Assembly (NCBI GenBank): GCA_964036155.1
Contig: OZ038422.1
Coordinates: 71,323,201 to 71,387,200, forward strand
Direction: 5' to 3'
Length of the DNA: 64,000 bases
From: Diploscapter coronatus
Taxonomy: Eukaryota > Nematoda > Chromadorea > Rhabditida > Rhabditidae
A program made the translations under genes and the position numbers. Below the pieces are notes generated by a model. The model was not told the origin of the DNA and did not search any database. It worked only from the letters and a program-made list of their open reading frames with translations. This document shows positions 48,965 through 62,499 of the stretch, one piece after another. Numbering within the stretch: the first letter of the stretch is position 1; each line of letters begins with the position of its first letter.

Positions 48965-51900
48965 AGGGCTGAATCTGAACAACAGAACAAAGTATGCAAA
49001 TAAAATGTGTTGCTTTGATTGTTGAATGGATGGACGATTAGTCAGATGGTAAAATTATGCACTTTGCTATTTTTTTTTAAAGAAATTCATTTTCAAGTAG
49101 ATTTCTAGAGTAGTGATCAAATGAGTAGATTGTCAAATAAGAATTTTTCTTAATTTTTACGGATTTTCAGTTTCATTTATTCATTTTGCAGAGTTCTTTG
49201 TGAATTTTGATAGATCATGTTGTAGAATTTTTACATTTTCTTTTCCCCTTTTCTCGTCAAGCTATGAGACGTTTTTTTACCGTTTTTACGAAGATTATAT
49301 ACAGGTTCATTTATTTTAGAAATGAATAAATTTTTAGTTATGGGGAAGCATTTTTATGATGAAAAAGCGTTACTAACGAGTCGCTAAGGATTATTTTCAA
49401 ATTTTCTCTTCGTGTCTTTTGTTATTTTATTTGCGCATCGATTTTCGATTTCGACATTTCTTTCTGTTGGAGAATCCCCTTATCAATTCGACTTGGAATA
49501 CTAATATCTCTCTTGATCGTCAAACTTTCTCATTTTTATTCATCTTCATTTTTCTACTATCTCTAAAGTATTCGTATTTGCTAAACCTTTTCTCAATTCT
49601 TTATTTTTGATCGATACATTTTGTCTTTGCCAATTTGCATATCGATTAGTTGTGAGGTCTCACTTTCTTCTCAGATTCTTACCCCTCTGCCCATTGCCTG
49701 CGTCACACCCTCAGCCCTTCCAGTCCCAGACCTCTATCCCCTATTCTCCAATATCCCAAGCAGAAGCAGCCCTATCCAAGCAGATCTCGTTCCTAGCGAA
49801 ACGTCTTTTTTCCCTTCTGCTACTTTTTCCAGGCTTCTCCTTCTCTCCTTCAGATTTCTTATTTCTGCCTCAGCCAGTTCTGCTTTTTCTAGAAGAAGAC
49901 AGAAGATGGTAGGGAAAATGTACATTGGACATCCACTGGACCTGGGATTTGGGATCGTTCCTCATTTTTCGGTTATCGTCACCTAATTTTAGGACTTCTT
50001 TCAAGGTTTTAGTAAAATTTTGACCTAAAATCGCGTAAAATTCAAATCTTCTCATTTTGAATCTGAATTTTGTAGTGTGACGGATCAATTGAAAGGAATA
50101 ACCCAGTCAAATCGCTCGAAGATACCCCCATCATATCGCGTTTTTCTTATAACAATCCGTATCTCGTTGTCAATTTGTCATTATCCCTTATTCCCCTTCA
50201 CTTATCATTTTTAGCACCACTTTCAGCGAGTTTTTCTCATCGGAATTGGGTCGGTTGACACACATTCAGGCAAGATTTTTGCTTGTTCTTTGGGAATTCT
50301 AACGAATTGATTGACTAAAAAGCGTTCCTATTTTGTTCGGAGATGAAAAACGACGTTGAATGACTCTTCAGACGGCTAATATTTTCGATAGATTCTATTC
50401 ATGCAACCTTGTTCTAGTCGAAGAAGAACTCTAGACTACATAAATTTTTTAGGAAATCTTCGGGTTTAGAATTAGACAAAGTTCGTATTTTTCTATCTGA
50501 AGAATGAAGATTTTTTGTCCGTTTATCAAAATAGATCTTGTCTAAAATCCTGTAGACTTTAGACCATGAATAAGACGAAATTTCTATTCCAAAGAATCTT
50601 GTGAGAGTAATTTCGATTTCAACCTTTCAATATTCAATTTTATTTCATTCAAAATCAGATCGAATATGATTTTTCAAATCTAAAGAGATACTATATCACG
50701 TCACAATCTAAATGGATATAGAAAACCTGACGGACCCTGTTCCTCGAAAATCCAATGTCTCTACCTTGTAAACCTCAACTGCACTTATTATCTCTTCTAC
50801 TTGGAAAGTTGTTCAATTTGCTTCGCTTCTCATCCCTTTAATTCGTAATTCGTCGATTCCATTTGACGATATCCTTGACCCTTGAAGGAGGAAAGGGGGA
50901 AGGGAGAGAACAGGGCAGGGCTATCGAATCCAATCCATACATTCGATTCCTTCCCTTTCTAGAAAATATCCTGAATATTCCTTCTCCTTATATGAAGAAG
51001 TGGCTTCTGGCTTCTCAGTTTACATTTTCACTTTCATTCAATTGATGATGGTGATCTTCGTTATAATTTGACTTTGGAATTTGATTCATTTGGAAAAAAA
51101 ACAAAGGTTGAAGTTTACGTTGTTATTTTACGGTAAAATAACAGCATGATTTTCAAGTTACGTATTTTGATGGAAGATACATCTTTAGAAAATATTTCCC
51201 GTTAAATCATTGATCATCTTCTTTAGATGTTAACTCTTTTTTTTTTTTTTTAAATTCTCATACCATTTTCTCGATAGATTTGAAAAGTAAATGTCATATA
51301 TTTCTTTCAGAATGTTCTCGGATCTTCTGTTTTTCCCTATCTAACAGTCGTTTTTCCTGCAACTTCTCTCCTGTCTTCTAGTTGATTCTCTAGGCTTTTC
51401 AGAATTCATCGTAATCTTATTCGTTCCAGAACTTCCTGAATACTCGCCACATCATTTGGAGGAAACTAAAGCAACTTTCCTCCCAGAATATTCTTGAATT
51501 CCTTCTGTATTCCCAATCTGACAGCCATTTTTCTCCAAGCTTCTCCCCTCTCCCATCGCCCAGTCATCTAGTCGATTCCCTAGATTCCTTCCTTCAGTTA
51601 TGTCGACGTGTCATTTCTTTCTGATTACTCCATGTCTCCTCTTTTCTTTCCTTTCTTTCTGCATTTTCTCGAACTGCAAACACTCGCCCCTTTCCCCTAC
51701 AGGTTTTTGTTTTACTTAAATTGGCAAAATCTTATTTTTACCATGGGAATTTTATTTCTTTCGGTAAATGATAGACCAGGAAAACAGACTGAAATATTTT
51801 CCGAACGGTTTATGGATAAGAGTGTGACGAGAGAAGAGAATGAAAAGATGAGTAAAGTCAGTAAAACGGCCAATGGCACATATTCGTGCGGTTGGTTCAT

Positions 51901-52171
51901 TTTGAAGTAGGTTGATTTTGGAAGATTGTCGAATTTTCGGAAACTCCTTGCGTTTTAAATTATTTGTATCCATGCTCAGATTTCTGGATAGTTTCGAGTT
52001 TTTCTTTATCTAGCAGTATTGTTTTCTTCAAATCTGTCTTGAACTTTCCAATACGCTTGCCTCATTTTTTTTCTAACGTTTCTCGTCATTTGCATACAGT
52101 TTCATGGATTCTTTTAAAGTGTATGCTAACTTCCTCTATTTTCAGCTCGTGGGTATTTTCATCATCTAGCC
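48965..52171. other. 3.2-kb interval between mdh-1 and dpy-11
   Basis: AATAAA near 49000 ends mdh-1. The rest is T/C-rich DNA with no gene I can support. Two degenerate similar blocks (about 51340-51420 and 51500-51600, both ending CTAG(T/A) then TTTCAG or TTCAG-like) suggest an old local duplication. The final TTTTCAG at 52139-52145 is the dpy-11 leader acceptor. Confidence 0.5.
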
Positions 52172-54496
52172 ATGCGACTGCTCCTGTGCTTGCTATTGGG
52201 CATTTCCGCCCCATGCGCCTTTGCCTCGATGCGCTCCAAGCACCTCGTCTACATCAACGAGGAGAACTGGACGAACATCATGAAGGGCGAGTGGATGATC
52301 GAATTGTAGGTTTATTTTCCTGGACTTCTTTTATTTTTCATCGAATTTTATGCTAAAAAGTGCAAGGGAAAGATAAAACTTGGATAAAAGCAAGATCATT
52401 TTTTTCTTATTCAGAAATAAATAGCAACGAAAATTAACTATAAAAAAGAACTGAATCGTGGATAAATGTAGCACATCTTTATAATTATCATCAGAAGTAG
52501 TAGGACTTAAAATCTGAAAACCCGGAGTCTGAATAAAAGTTGATCTTCACGAAGTTTTCTTCAAAACTAAACCCTACTCCTGATTGACATTCGCATAAGT
52601 TTCAAAATGATTTATAAAGATTTTTTTTTGCATAATTCACAATTTACTGATGCATTTTATTTATGTTTTATTGGATAGTGCAAATTTCTACATAATTTAT
52701 AAAAAAAAAAAAGGTGTTTGAAATTGAGATAAAGTAGGAGGAGAAAAACGAAAAGGTGAAATGAGAACGACTGACCTCTTTTGTTATCGATGAAGGAGAA
52801 TTGTAAATTAGAAAGGATAAAGATGAGAAATGGATATTAGAAGAAGCTAAAAGCATTCCAACTAATCAATAAAAGAAAATACAGATAAAATTGGTTTTCA
52901 GCCACGCTCCTTGGTGTCCTGCCTGCAAGGATCTGCAAAAAGCCTGGAATGCGTTCGCTGATTGGTCGCAAGATTTGCAGATCAGTGTAAGGTGTATTGA
53001 ATTAATGCAATTTCTTCCGAGTTTCATGCGTTTCCCTCGAAATCACATAATTTTTTTTTTAAATCAATAAAATGTGGACGATTATCATTTTTTATTATGA
53101 ATAGGTGAATTTCAGGTTGGTGAAGTAGACGTGACAGTGAACCCCGGTCTGTCGGGACGCTTCCTCGTTACGGCTCTGCCAACCATCTATCAGTAAGTTA
53201 TTTTCTTTTTCTTTTTTAATAAAAAAAAATGCAATTTTGAATTTCAGTGTGAAAGACGGAGTATTCCGATTGTACACTGGCGCTAGGGACAAGCACGACT
53301 TCATTTCCTTCATCGAGGACAAGCGATGGAGGGTCATCGATCCCATTCCTGACTATAAGCACCCCAATTCCAAACAGTTAGTAAACTCTGTAATTTTATT
53401 GAATTAGGGAAAGAAGCGCAACACTGATAAGGACTCAGAATTTTGAAAATGAGAAAAAAAGACGGCAGAGAGTAGTCAAAGCCTTCGTGGCGAGCAAAAT
53501 CTTTCCTTGATCTGGTACAAAATTGCATGCCTATTTTGTGTTTGCTATTATGAAGAAAACGAATTCGATTTTCCAGAATGGCAGTCGTCGCTGTGTTCTT
53601 CAAACTGTCGATGGCTGTCCGCGATCTGCACAATCATCTCGTTGAGGAGAAGGGAGTCCCAGCTTGGGCTTCATACTCCATGTTCGCTGGAGTCACACTC
53701 ACTCTCGGATGCATTCTGGGATTCGTGAGTATTTTTTATTCATTCGAAAAAAATTGACATGTTCAAGAGTCAAACACACATATTTTATCACGATTTGCTG
53801 ACACACTCATAGTTAGACTTCTAGCAATAAGAAATGGTCTGCAAAAATAGTGAATCCTCTCCAGAGAAGAAAAACGACATGTGTGTTTTTCTTTCTCAAT
53901 ATGCCACATTTTTGTGAGTCGAGTTCTTTTTAATTCTGCATAGGAATTTTATGATAATTTCATCTGAAAAAAGTCAAATTTGAGTTGATCGTCCTGGTTA
54001 TCGATCAAGTGTTCCCGACTGGCGCCAGAAAGGCAGCCCTCGAGCAGAAGAAGAAGGACGCTGCAAAGAAGAACGGCCAGGCTAATAAAGGTAGGATTTT
54101 AAAGCCATATAATATTTGGAAGATAAACTTCTTTCGAAATTTCAAAGATCAATTTTTATTCAAATTCACCTGCATGACATTTGTGAAGTTACATATATCT
54201 TTCAAAATTTTTATCTAATCACATATGAAAAATCTTATTAAGGTGCGTTTAGAATTTTTGATAGCGTGTTAAATTCAAGCGATTCTATATGCAAACTTTT
54301 GAAATCGATGTTAAGCGGATCGAAAGTTTACATAAAGTTGCTTAATATTTACACGATATCAAAAAGTATGATCTTGCTCTTATCTTTCGAATATTTATTC
54401 TATTTTACTAAAAATGATATTTCAGAGAGCAATGAATCTAAGAAGAGCACGAACAATAACAAGGAACACTCGAAAGAGGATAAGAAGACTAAATAA
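52172..54496 (+). CDS. dpy-11: ER membrane thioredoxin (DPY-11/TMX type)
   Basis: Seven exons in phase (52172-52305, 52902-52986, 53116-53192, 53248-53376, 53577-53724, 53985-54090, 54426-54496), 249 residues, about the length of C. elegans DPY-11. Signal peptide (about 1-19), then a thioredoxin domain with FHAPWCPACKDL (redox Cys50 and Cys53, CPAC as in TMX1) and the cis-Pro in TALPTIYH. A transmembrane helix at about 177-197 follows, then a Lys-rich cytosolic tail ending KKTK, a KKXX ER-retrieval signal. In C. elegans the protein acts in hypodermal ER and is needed for normal body and sensory-ray shape, through cuticle protein folding. An acceptor 26 bases before the ATG suggests trans-splicing. 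Confidence 0.94.
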
Positions 54497-55768
54497 GTCG
54501 AATTCCGAATTCCAAGCACCAAGTTGGTTTCCTTCCAAATTTATGGTTTCCGACTAAACGAAGCAATTCTATCAAAATTCTAAAAGAGCAGAAAATCTCT
54601 TATTCGTTCTCGTTTTTCTTTTCTCGTTCATCTATTTCATTTGATTTTCATATGGGTTATTTCGAGAAAGACCACATAATTATTCCCTTCGCATTTCTCG
54701 AAATCGTGTAACTTCTTTGCAAATCACAGTTAGCTAAGAATTTCTAAACTTGCCTTTGAAAATTAGTTATAAATAGAAAATCAAAATATTATTGATTTTT
54801 GCGAGCCTCGAATTTTATTTATTCTTGTTTTGGAAGTGAACCTTCCGCACTGTTTTCGGGAAAATTCGACCTTTTCGAAATCGAGAACTAAGATGACTGA
54901 AAAATCTCCTCAATGTTGAAGGATAGAGAATTGAACAGGCTGAAATGTTTCATAGCCTAATTTGTTTGTATCGGATTCAGTTCGATTTTTCTGAGGTCGG
55001 ATGAAAAACTCGAAGGTCATTATTGCATTCATTATCTGCTTGGAGAGGCGTCCACTTCGTTTTCCCGTTCCATTTTCATCACCTTCCCCTCGTCGTTTTC
55101 CCCTGCAATTTTGCTCTAATTCCCCCCTCCCTGTCTTGTTTTATGCACCCGTTTTAGTCGCATTCTTTCCATTTCGTCCCAGGCTCATCTCCCCCCGTTC
55201 CCTTTTTCTTTTCGTTATCGATTTTAAATTTCAAGCTAAGGCTCCTTATCTATTGTTTTCGTCAATTTCAGAATAGACTACTGCGATTTTCAAAATTTAT
55301 CCCAAAATACTAATCTCGATTTAATTGTTGTTGTGAATCAAAACTGCCTTCATTCACTTGCGACTGCGATCGGCATAGTTCAATTTTGATGAATTTTACC
55401 TTTTTTCCATATAAAATCGGCATAAATTGACTACGTCTATGCTAATTATTTCGTTAATTCTGAAATGAATTCAAGCTGAAATGTTCAATTACCCAGTCAA
55501 TCTACGCCAGCTGTGGTTGCGTATCTTATGCACATTTGGTGTCTCGTTCTGAAGCGAATTATTACGAGTTTTCACTTGGTATCAGTTGTGTCAGAAAATT
55601 ACGATTTTCTAATAAAAGTATCGGTTTTTCGAGTTTCAGAGTTATTGATTTTCACGAGGTTTTCATGCCTCAAAACGCATATTTGTCTCTAAACTTTGTC
55701 ATTTTCCAGAGAAGTGAATTTCCTAACATTTTCAGCTTCGATTCTTCGTCTTCAATTGGCAGGCAAAA
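54497..55768 (+). other. Interval upstream of the UCH gene
   Basis: No gene seen. AT-rich 3' UTR of dpy-11, then pyrimidine-rich DNA. TTGGCAG just before 55762 is a plausible leader acceptor. Confidence 0.45.
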
Positions 55769-57417
55769 ATGTCGAAGGTCACGTGGAAAGCACTCGAGTC
55801 TAACCCAGAGTCCATCAACGAATATCTCAAGTAGGTTAATGAAAAACTAGAATATGAAGGATGGAATGAACACTAGAGACTTTCTCACTGTTTTAACCCG
55901 AATCCTCCAGTGTTCGTCATTTGAAAAAGTTTACGACCAGATAAATTGAAAATGAATGAAATTTTTGGCAAAGATTACAAAAACTCTAAACGAACTGTAC
56001 CTAAATTATAAAATATATATCATTCGATGATAATCTCCCGTAAATTAAATCCACCATTTTTTATTGTCTAGAAAGATCGGAGTGAATTCCGTGGAGACGA
56101 TGGACGTCTATTCGTTCGACGAGGAAATGCTAAACTTCATTCCCAAGCCTCAACTCGGGATGATTCTCTGCTTCCCCGATTTCACCAAGGTAGATACTTT
56201 TTCACAAAAAAAAGTTGAAAGCTTTCATGTATTACAATTTTGAATGGCAAAGTTTTGATGCTCAAAGTAGAAAGAGTAAGAAATTAACCAGGTTGAAATT
56301 GGTGTTGAATTTGTTCAACTCAAAATTCTTTCATTTTTAGCTTTTCTGCTAAAAATTTCAGGTGATGGCGATAATGCAGCCAGTGTACGAGAAGCTGAAG
56401 GAGCAGAACGTCGAAACCCCTGAGGGGATGTTCTTCATGGATCAGAGAATCGGCAACGCGTGCGGCACTTTCGCGCTCTTCCACGCTCTCGCAAATCTCG
56501 ATGGGAAAATCAATCTGGGTTTGTTCGCACAGGAATTTTGAAGAACCTTGAAATATTTCAGGCGACGGCCCGTTTGCCAAATTTCTTGCCGGTGCAAGAC
56601 CTCTAAAAGTCGAGGAAAGATCCGATTTTCTAGCGTCTTGTGAGTATTTTTATGGTTTATTAAAGTAAAAGTTGGCTACGAATGAGGCAGATTTTATTTT
56701 ATCCTATTTCTGCCACAATGATCAAATGAGGAACGAAACGTTCAAGCTGGACTTCTTCACAAGAAAATCCTTTTTCAGACGCGGACTTGGCCGAGGCGCA
56801 CGACGCAGCCGCCGTCGCAGGCGAGACGCAGAACAGTGACGAAGTCGAAAATCACTTCATTGCCTTCGTCAACTGGAAAGGACAGCTTTATGAAATTGGT
56901 GAGAATATTTTTCCTCACTACTTTTTAAAGAACTATCTTGATATCAAGATATTGCTATCGAGCTCGCCTTTTATATGTGCGATAAAACAGTTCGCGTTCT
57001 AACCCTAAAATCCCTACTCCAGTAAAAAATTAAAGTATTTTTCTCCTTTCTTTCCTTTATGAAAGAGAACGAGACAGAATTCGTATTTTTGAGTGGGCCA
57101 TGGATTTTAGGGTTGGAGCGCAACTTATTTTATCGTGCGCATAAAAGGCGAGCTCGATATTCTCGTTCAAAGCTTCTTAGAAGGCTTACGAAATATTGTC
57201 ATTTGGAAAATTGAAAATTCTTTATCTTGCTCCTCGTTGGATTTTATTACCTTCTCACATAATAGTAAATTTTACAGACTCCCGTGCCCCATTCCCTCGT
57301 CCACTGGGTCCGACCTCTGACGACACTCTCGTTCGAGATGCAGGTGCCTCGGCACAGGAACTCATGTCCAAACTCGATAACATCTCTTTCTCTGCTCTGG
57401 CTATCGTCCCCAAATAA
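55769..57417 (+). CDS. ubh-1: Ubiquitin C-terminal hydrolase, UCHL1/UCHL3 type
   Basis: Six exons in phase (55769-55830, 56072-56189, 56362-56518, 56562-56639, 56779-56898, 57278-57417), 224 residues, the size of UCHL1/UCHL3 rather than the longer UCH37. The catalytic set is complete: oxyanion Gln88 and Cys94 in MDQRIGNACGTFALFH, His164 in ENHFIAFV and Asp179 in the DSRAPFPRPLG segment. It removes small adducts from the ubiquitin C-terminus in the cytosol. The symbol rests on its position beside dpy-11 and mdh-1; sequence alone cannot separate it from other nematode ubh genes. The last intron carries a 200-bp MITE. Confidence 0.9.
56958..57157. mobile_element. Tc1/mariner-type MITE in the last UCH intron
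   Basis: A 200-bp element between two TA dinucleotides. The ends TCGAGCTCGCCTTTTAT and ATAAAAGGCGAGCTCGA are inverted copies. Further in, TAACCCTAAAATCC and GGATTTTAGGGTT also pair, so each arm is about 65 bp. TA flanks and long inverted ends fit a Tc1/mariner-mobilised MITE. No coding capacity. Confidence 0.8.
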
Positions 57418-60400
57418 GCCATACATAACATCGATTAAATCGATAATTTTTATTCTTTTATCAAATGTTTTTTTTCGTTTTTGAAAGTCTTACATGAGCT
57501 TTTCTTACTGTTTTCATCTCTGCTTTACTTTGCAAAATTATTTTTCTCATGAACGTTCATTGAAATCTTTTTACTGTCAGTCTCTTATCTATGGAGAATT
57601 TTACGGATAAGCTTTTCCCTATCGAATTCATTAGTTTTACCGATCTCGAATTTTCCTAGTTTTCATTGCTTCTTCTTTTCTGGTAATGGTAATTTATTAT
57701 GGTTTGTGAAATTGGAAATAAAGGAGAGTTGTTGAATTTGTTAAAAGCATTGTTGCGATGAGGTTGTCAATGGCCTACTGTAACTATCGTTCTTTGTATT
57801 TTGTGCAATATTTAAAAATCTTAAATGTTATTTAGATATGACGTACTTCCCGATTCCGAGCATAAAATGTTAGCACAAATGAAGCTCAATGAAAAGTGCA
57901 CTTGTAATGGGAATCGACAGGTACTTTTCAATTTTTAAGCTTTTCTATGACATATTTGTGGTGCAATATTTAATATTCTGTCGGTAGAAAAACTCGAAAT
58001 TATCTATTTAATCAAAATGCTCTTTCGTTTTGATTCCAAAAATTTCATTTGGTCCTAAATACTTCAAACTGAGATTTCTGAACATCTATAAACTTGATAT
58101 GATTTTTATCCCTTTCCCTTACCTATATGACGGATAAGTCCTCTGTTGACAATATCACTTGATTGTCAAATTGTCAGGTGCAACGCTTCAATGTGTCAAA
58201 TATAGGAAATCTGTCAAAACAATCAAAGAAAATATGTTGATTTGGCGTCAGATTTCCCTGTTCTCCCTTCGATTAGAGGCATTTTGGGTGTGATCTGACT
58301 TTCTGAAGAAGATCTTGTATTCGTCACCATCAACATTTTGATTTGTTCCATCACTATTTGATTATTTTATTTTACTCCTTCCTTCTTCAACAATATTTTA
58401 TCTCCAGTTACTGTATGCCTACTTCACACTATCTCGTAGCTTTCTCTGTCTGATAAGGCCGTCATAAGAGAGGCCATAAGATAGCTTTCACCAGAATTAG
58501 ACATACTATGCGTATATTTCTACCTTAGTATTTGGTGTCAAGTACAATGGCCAATTTTGATAAAGGCTAATTCGGCGCAGAACTGTCATTGACACCGTCT
58601 AATTTGCTGCCGCCAATTGAGCAATTCAATCTGACAGTTTATTGGTAAACAAGTGGTTCGAAATGGGTTTATCTGAAGGAGGGACAGGCAGCCTTTTGCC
58701 CTGATGTTAGATGAAGTTGACCTTGTATTTGTACTTTGACTTTTAGTAAATCTTTTGGAAATAGAGCTGCGAATATCAAAGCTTCCAGAATAATCTTATT
58801 GCGAAGGGTAAATTTGAAATATTGTGAGATTATTATTTTCGGTAAGGTAAATAAGAGATAAGGACCAGACAGGGAATATTGAACCACGTGATTTTTACAA
58901 CATTTTTCAATTCTATATGAAGTTTCATACTGTAGAGAAAAATTCACGTGTTTTCTTAATCTTTCCTCCTTTGTAGATTTCTTTTGCATGTACCCAAACT
59001 GACATCGATATTTAATCTGCTTTTCTGCTGGAATGTCAGAGGTGGCCGAGAAATGATAAAGCATGGTTAGTGATTGCGCGGTGAGAATTCAGTGACATTC
59101 GCTTTTCACATTTCGACGATTCGCGTTATTCTGTTCGAGCGTGACACTCCGCCTGACAAATGTCTGATATATCGTTTGACTGACAAAGAAATGATAGATG
59201 ACTGATTTGTCAGTTTATTCCATAGAGAAATTTAGGGCGTTTTCTTTTTTTCATCGCTGAAATTTTTCATATTTCACATGTTCAGCTGATATAAAACTGT
59301 CAACAGACACGCCAGCCGCATTCCCGCATTTCGAACCAACTCGACGGCGAACTTGACTGATATCGTTTTTCTTTGACATTTCAATTGGATGACGCTCATT
59401 TTCGAATCATGTTGTGGGGTCTAGGAAAGTTTTTTTTGCATTCAAACTTTAGGGCTTGTATATTTATTTTATTCTGAAGAGCGTCTTGTTAGAACTTTTT
59501 ATTTTTTTCTTCTGATTGAAAGAAATTTAAAAACAAGTACTTCCTTTCAATGATTTCGCAAATTCGTGACGATCTTCATAGTCGTCAATGTCGTATTTTC
59601 TTTCAAGATAAGGAAGTGGAGAGAAATTACCTGTTGTTAGATTTAAAGTTCTTCGTGTTTTCCTTTCGAACTCTTAGATACAGTAAAGCCACGCGTGTTT
59701 ATTGAAATGTCTTGCCGTTTCTTCTGCACAATATTTTGAAGCAGATCATCCTTGTCACATTATCATTTATCATCAAAATATCCTAACAACGTGACAAATG
59801 CGTATTGCTTTCACGTGTCTGCCACTTTTTGCGTTATCATCACATCACTTTATCTTTGCTGCAAATTTGTACTTATTCTTCTTCTGTTTGACGTTCCAAA
59901 AATAACTGCACTGGGTTACGATATCTTGGTGGGCGGAGTCAGCGTAATGCACTCAAATGTGATAGTTAGAAGATATCGTATAAAAGAGGGAAAGCTATGT
60001 GATGTGTGGACAAAGCTGAAAAGAAGTGGGCGATTTGGATTTATCTCAACATTATCTAGGGAAGTTTGCGGTAGATATCAGGCTTGTCATGGCGGAGAAA
60101 TTATTACATGTTTGAATTCTAGTCGTAGTTGATTTCAACTCTAAAACGTTCAAAGCTAGGTCTTTTCGAATCCAATTCTAAACTCCTCTGATAATCCGAC
60201 TTGCATTCTCCACTGAATAATCTTCTATTATCACGACTTCGTGATGAATCCAACTCGGTATGAAAAGAGAATGTTTTGGCATTTAGTTCGATTAGTCGTT
60301 AGTCTCATTTCCGATTACTCGATTCGATTACTTATCATTCACAGATTCAGAATCACCGATAGACGAAGACAGAGACTAACTCGTTTTCCTTTCCCTTCAA

Positions 60401-60875
60401 TTCCTCTCTATCTGCTCCCTCTTCATCTCTCCAAAGGGAATGCCTTTCCAGTTCCATCAATTTCGTATCATTTACTCTTCGTTCAACGCAAGTACGATAG
60501 CTGTACAGCCATTCTCTTTTCATTCCAATTCCAATTCCAACTTCAACTTTAATTTGATTCAATTTTGAAATTAGTGCCTTCATTCTTTAGTGTGTCGATT
60601 TGATTAGATTAGCCATTGATACATCTTTGATCAAAACAACACTTGTAATTTAGCTAATTCAATTTCAAATTTCATGCCGAACATTAAATGCATCTGTCCT
60701 CCAATTATTAGGACGCGTTATGCTTGCTAACATCTTGTCCCTAGTTCATATGAAGTTGTTTGATATTTGGCAAGCTGTCATCAAAATTATGATTCCTTTC
60801 TTGCCCTTCGATTTTCAAATCAAAATTTCGACTTTATTAATTTCTATTTTTTATTTTTCAGATATTTATATCAGA
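57418..60875. other. 3.4-kb interval between the UCH gene and the next gene
   Basis: No supported gene. The longest open frames (minus 58669-59064 and plus 59752-60132) have no family features or joinable exons. AATAAA near 57717 probably ends the UCH transcript. The composition is T-rich throughout. Confidence 0.5.
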
Positions 60876-62127
60876 ATGAAGCTGCGAGACGCTCTCACTC
60901 AGATGCTCGGCGAATTTGTCGCATCGCAGAAAAGTCCTGACTTTCGACTGACAACTGCATCGAATCAACAGTTGGATGAAGCCGTAAAAGAAGAACGAAG
61001 AAACAGCATTGGTTTCGCTAGAGTACGTATCTATTATTTTGAGCTAATTTTTGATGACGGATCATTTCCAGGATCTTGCTCGACAACCACACAGCAGACG
61101 ACCTCGATTTATCTCAGAAGGCAATGCCCCACAGGCAAGAATATCTTAATTTACCTTGAATTTTATTTTATATCAGTATCTGGGATGTGTTAGACCAGTT
61201 AGTTTAACTGATCTTCGCACCTATCCTTCCTCTTTCGAACCAACAATCTGTTATAAATAGCATATTGAAGTCAAAATTTCGTTGGCTCAATTTCATATTT
61301 CTGAATCTCTTTTAGATTCCATGAAAGTTTTTCAACAACATACAACTTCCCCAGAAATTTGCATGAAATATCGTAATCGTTATTTCGTTTGCAGAATGAT
61401 TGGAACCCCCTTCCCTTGTCGGGCTGCATCGACATCTCAGATCATCACGCGGGCAGCGGGCAACAGCTGCCTGAAGTCGTGTTGCGAGTGAAAACACGTG
61501 TCCACAGCGAGAAGGGACGACCTGGTAGACCTTCCAGTTTGATCCACAGGTTCAGGCAGAGGATTAGTCCGTCTAGGAATGATGTGAGATTTGATATCGT
61601 ATTATAAAATTTAGTCATAAAGATTAACCCAAATGAATATTGAGATGTGCGAATGATTTGACTCGATATCTCTATTATACTATGAAGATGTTCGGTTTCA
61701 ATGAGCATTTTATTCTCGCAATTATGGAATAGTTTTCTTCCAAACTCGGAATACGCGATATTTCAGCGAAACATCCTCGATGAACAAAAATAGTATCATT
61801 TCGCCAAATCAAAGTTTCCCTATTGTTCAATGTAGCATTTCTGATCACGCGTAGATGAAAGAGTCAATCCATCAAAAATGTCGGAAAGTGCCCTCTGTTC
61901 GCTAAAAATATCGTCAAATTGATTTGAAATTAGTCAAAAAAGTTTCATATTTTGACAAAATATGAAATTAAAATGAACGGAAATTTCAGTCGATCGAAGA
62001 AAACGAGGACGAAGAGGGAGAATTCGATAAGAAAAATTCGCGAGAATCTATTCGAAGTGAAATTCTCAATATCCCGATTACAGCAGTCGAAAATGAAGCC
62101 GTCGTTAGAGTCATTCGAGTTATTTAA
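60876..62127 (+). CDS. Unrecognised soluble protein, four exons
   Basis: Exons 60876-61022, 61072-61134, 61395-61583 and 61990-62127 join in phase 0 throughout, 178 residues. It begins MKLRDALTQMLGEFVASQK, has an Arg-rich stretch (QPHSRRPRF), a middle SGCIDISDHHAGSGQQLPEV and a basic SEKGRPGRPSSLIHRFRQRI, and ends with an acidic segment (ENEDEEGEFD) and ITAVENEAVVRVIRVI. No signal peptide or membrane segment. A TTTTTCAG lies 16 bases before the ATG (likely leader acceptor). The second intron uses a GC donor (GCAAGA after 61134). I do not recognise a family; alternating basic and acidic blocks suggest an intracellular, partly disordered protein. Confidence 0.65.
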
Positions 62128-62499
62128 AGTTGTTGTCCATACTTTATGCTACCTTAAATTATGTCACCATTTTTCATACCTCAAAACTCCGAAAACGCTC
62201 AGGGATTACGATATAATTATTGAATTTTAGGTTTTGACATTTCGATTTTCATATGATTATTTTGTACGTCGTTTCCTGTTTTAGAGATCTCTATTTTCAC
62301 CAGCTCTGAAAATGTATACAATTGAAATAATAAATCGTTTGTTGGTGAAGATACTATTTTTGTCCGTTACAAATCATGAATGGCTCTGACATCCTATGCA
62401 ATATCTCGCTTAGCTTCAATTGACAAGGAAAAAATCATTTGTATTTCTTCAGAATCGTTGAATCGTTGAGATTTTACGAAATTCAAAGTACAAACCCAC
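62128..62499. other. Short gap before the MogA-domain gene
   Basis: Holds an AATAAATC poly(A)-type signal near 62329. The next start codon is at 62500, a spacing of about 370 bp on the same strand. Too long for a typical 100-bp nematode operon gap, but an operon is not excluded. Confidence 0.45.

Noticed and set aside
49607..49986. Ser/Pro/Leu-rich open frames between mdh-1 and dpy-11
   Set aside because: Two overlapping frames are open at once because of pyrimidine-rich DNA.
58669..59064. 131-codon minus-strand open frame downstream of the UCH gene
   Set aside because: No family features or joinable exons; probably chance in low-stop sequence.
59752..60132. 126-codon plus-strand open frame
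   Set aside because: Some hydrophobic character but no receptor motif, splice partners or promoter context.
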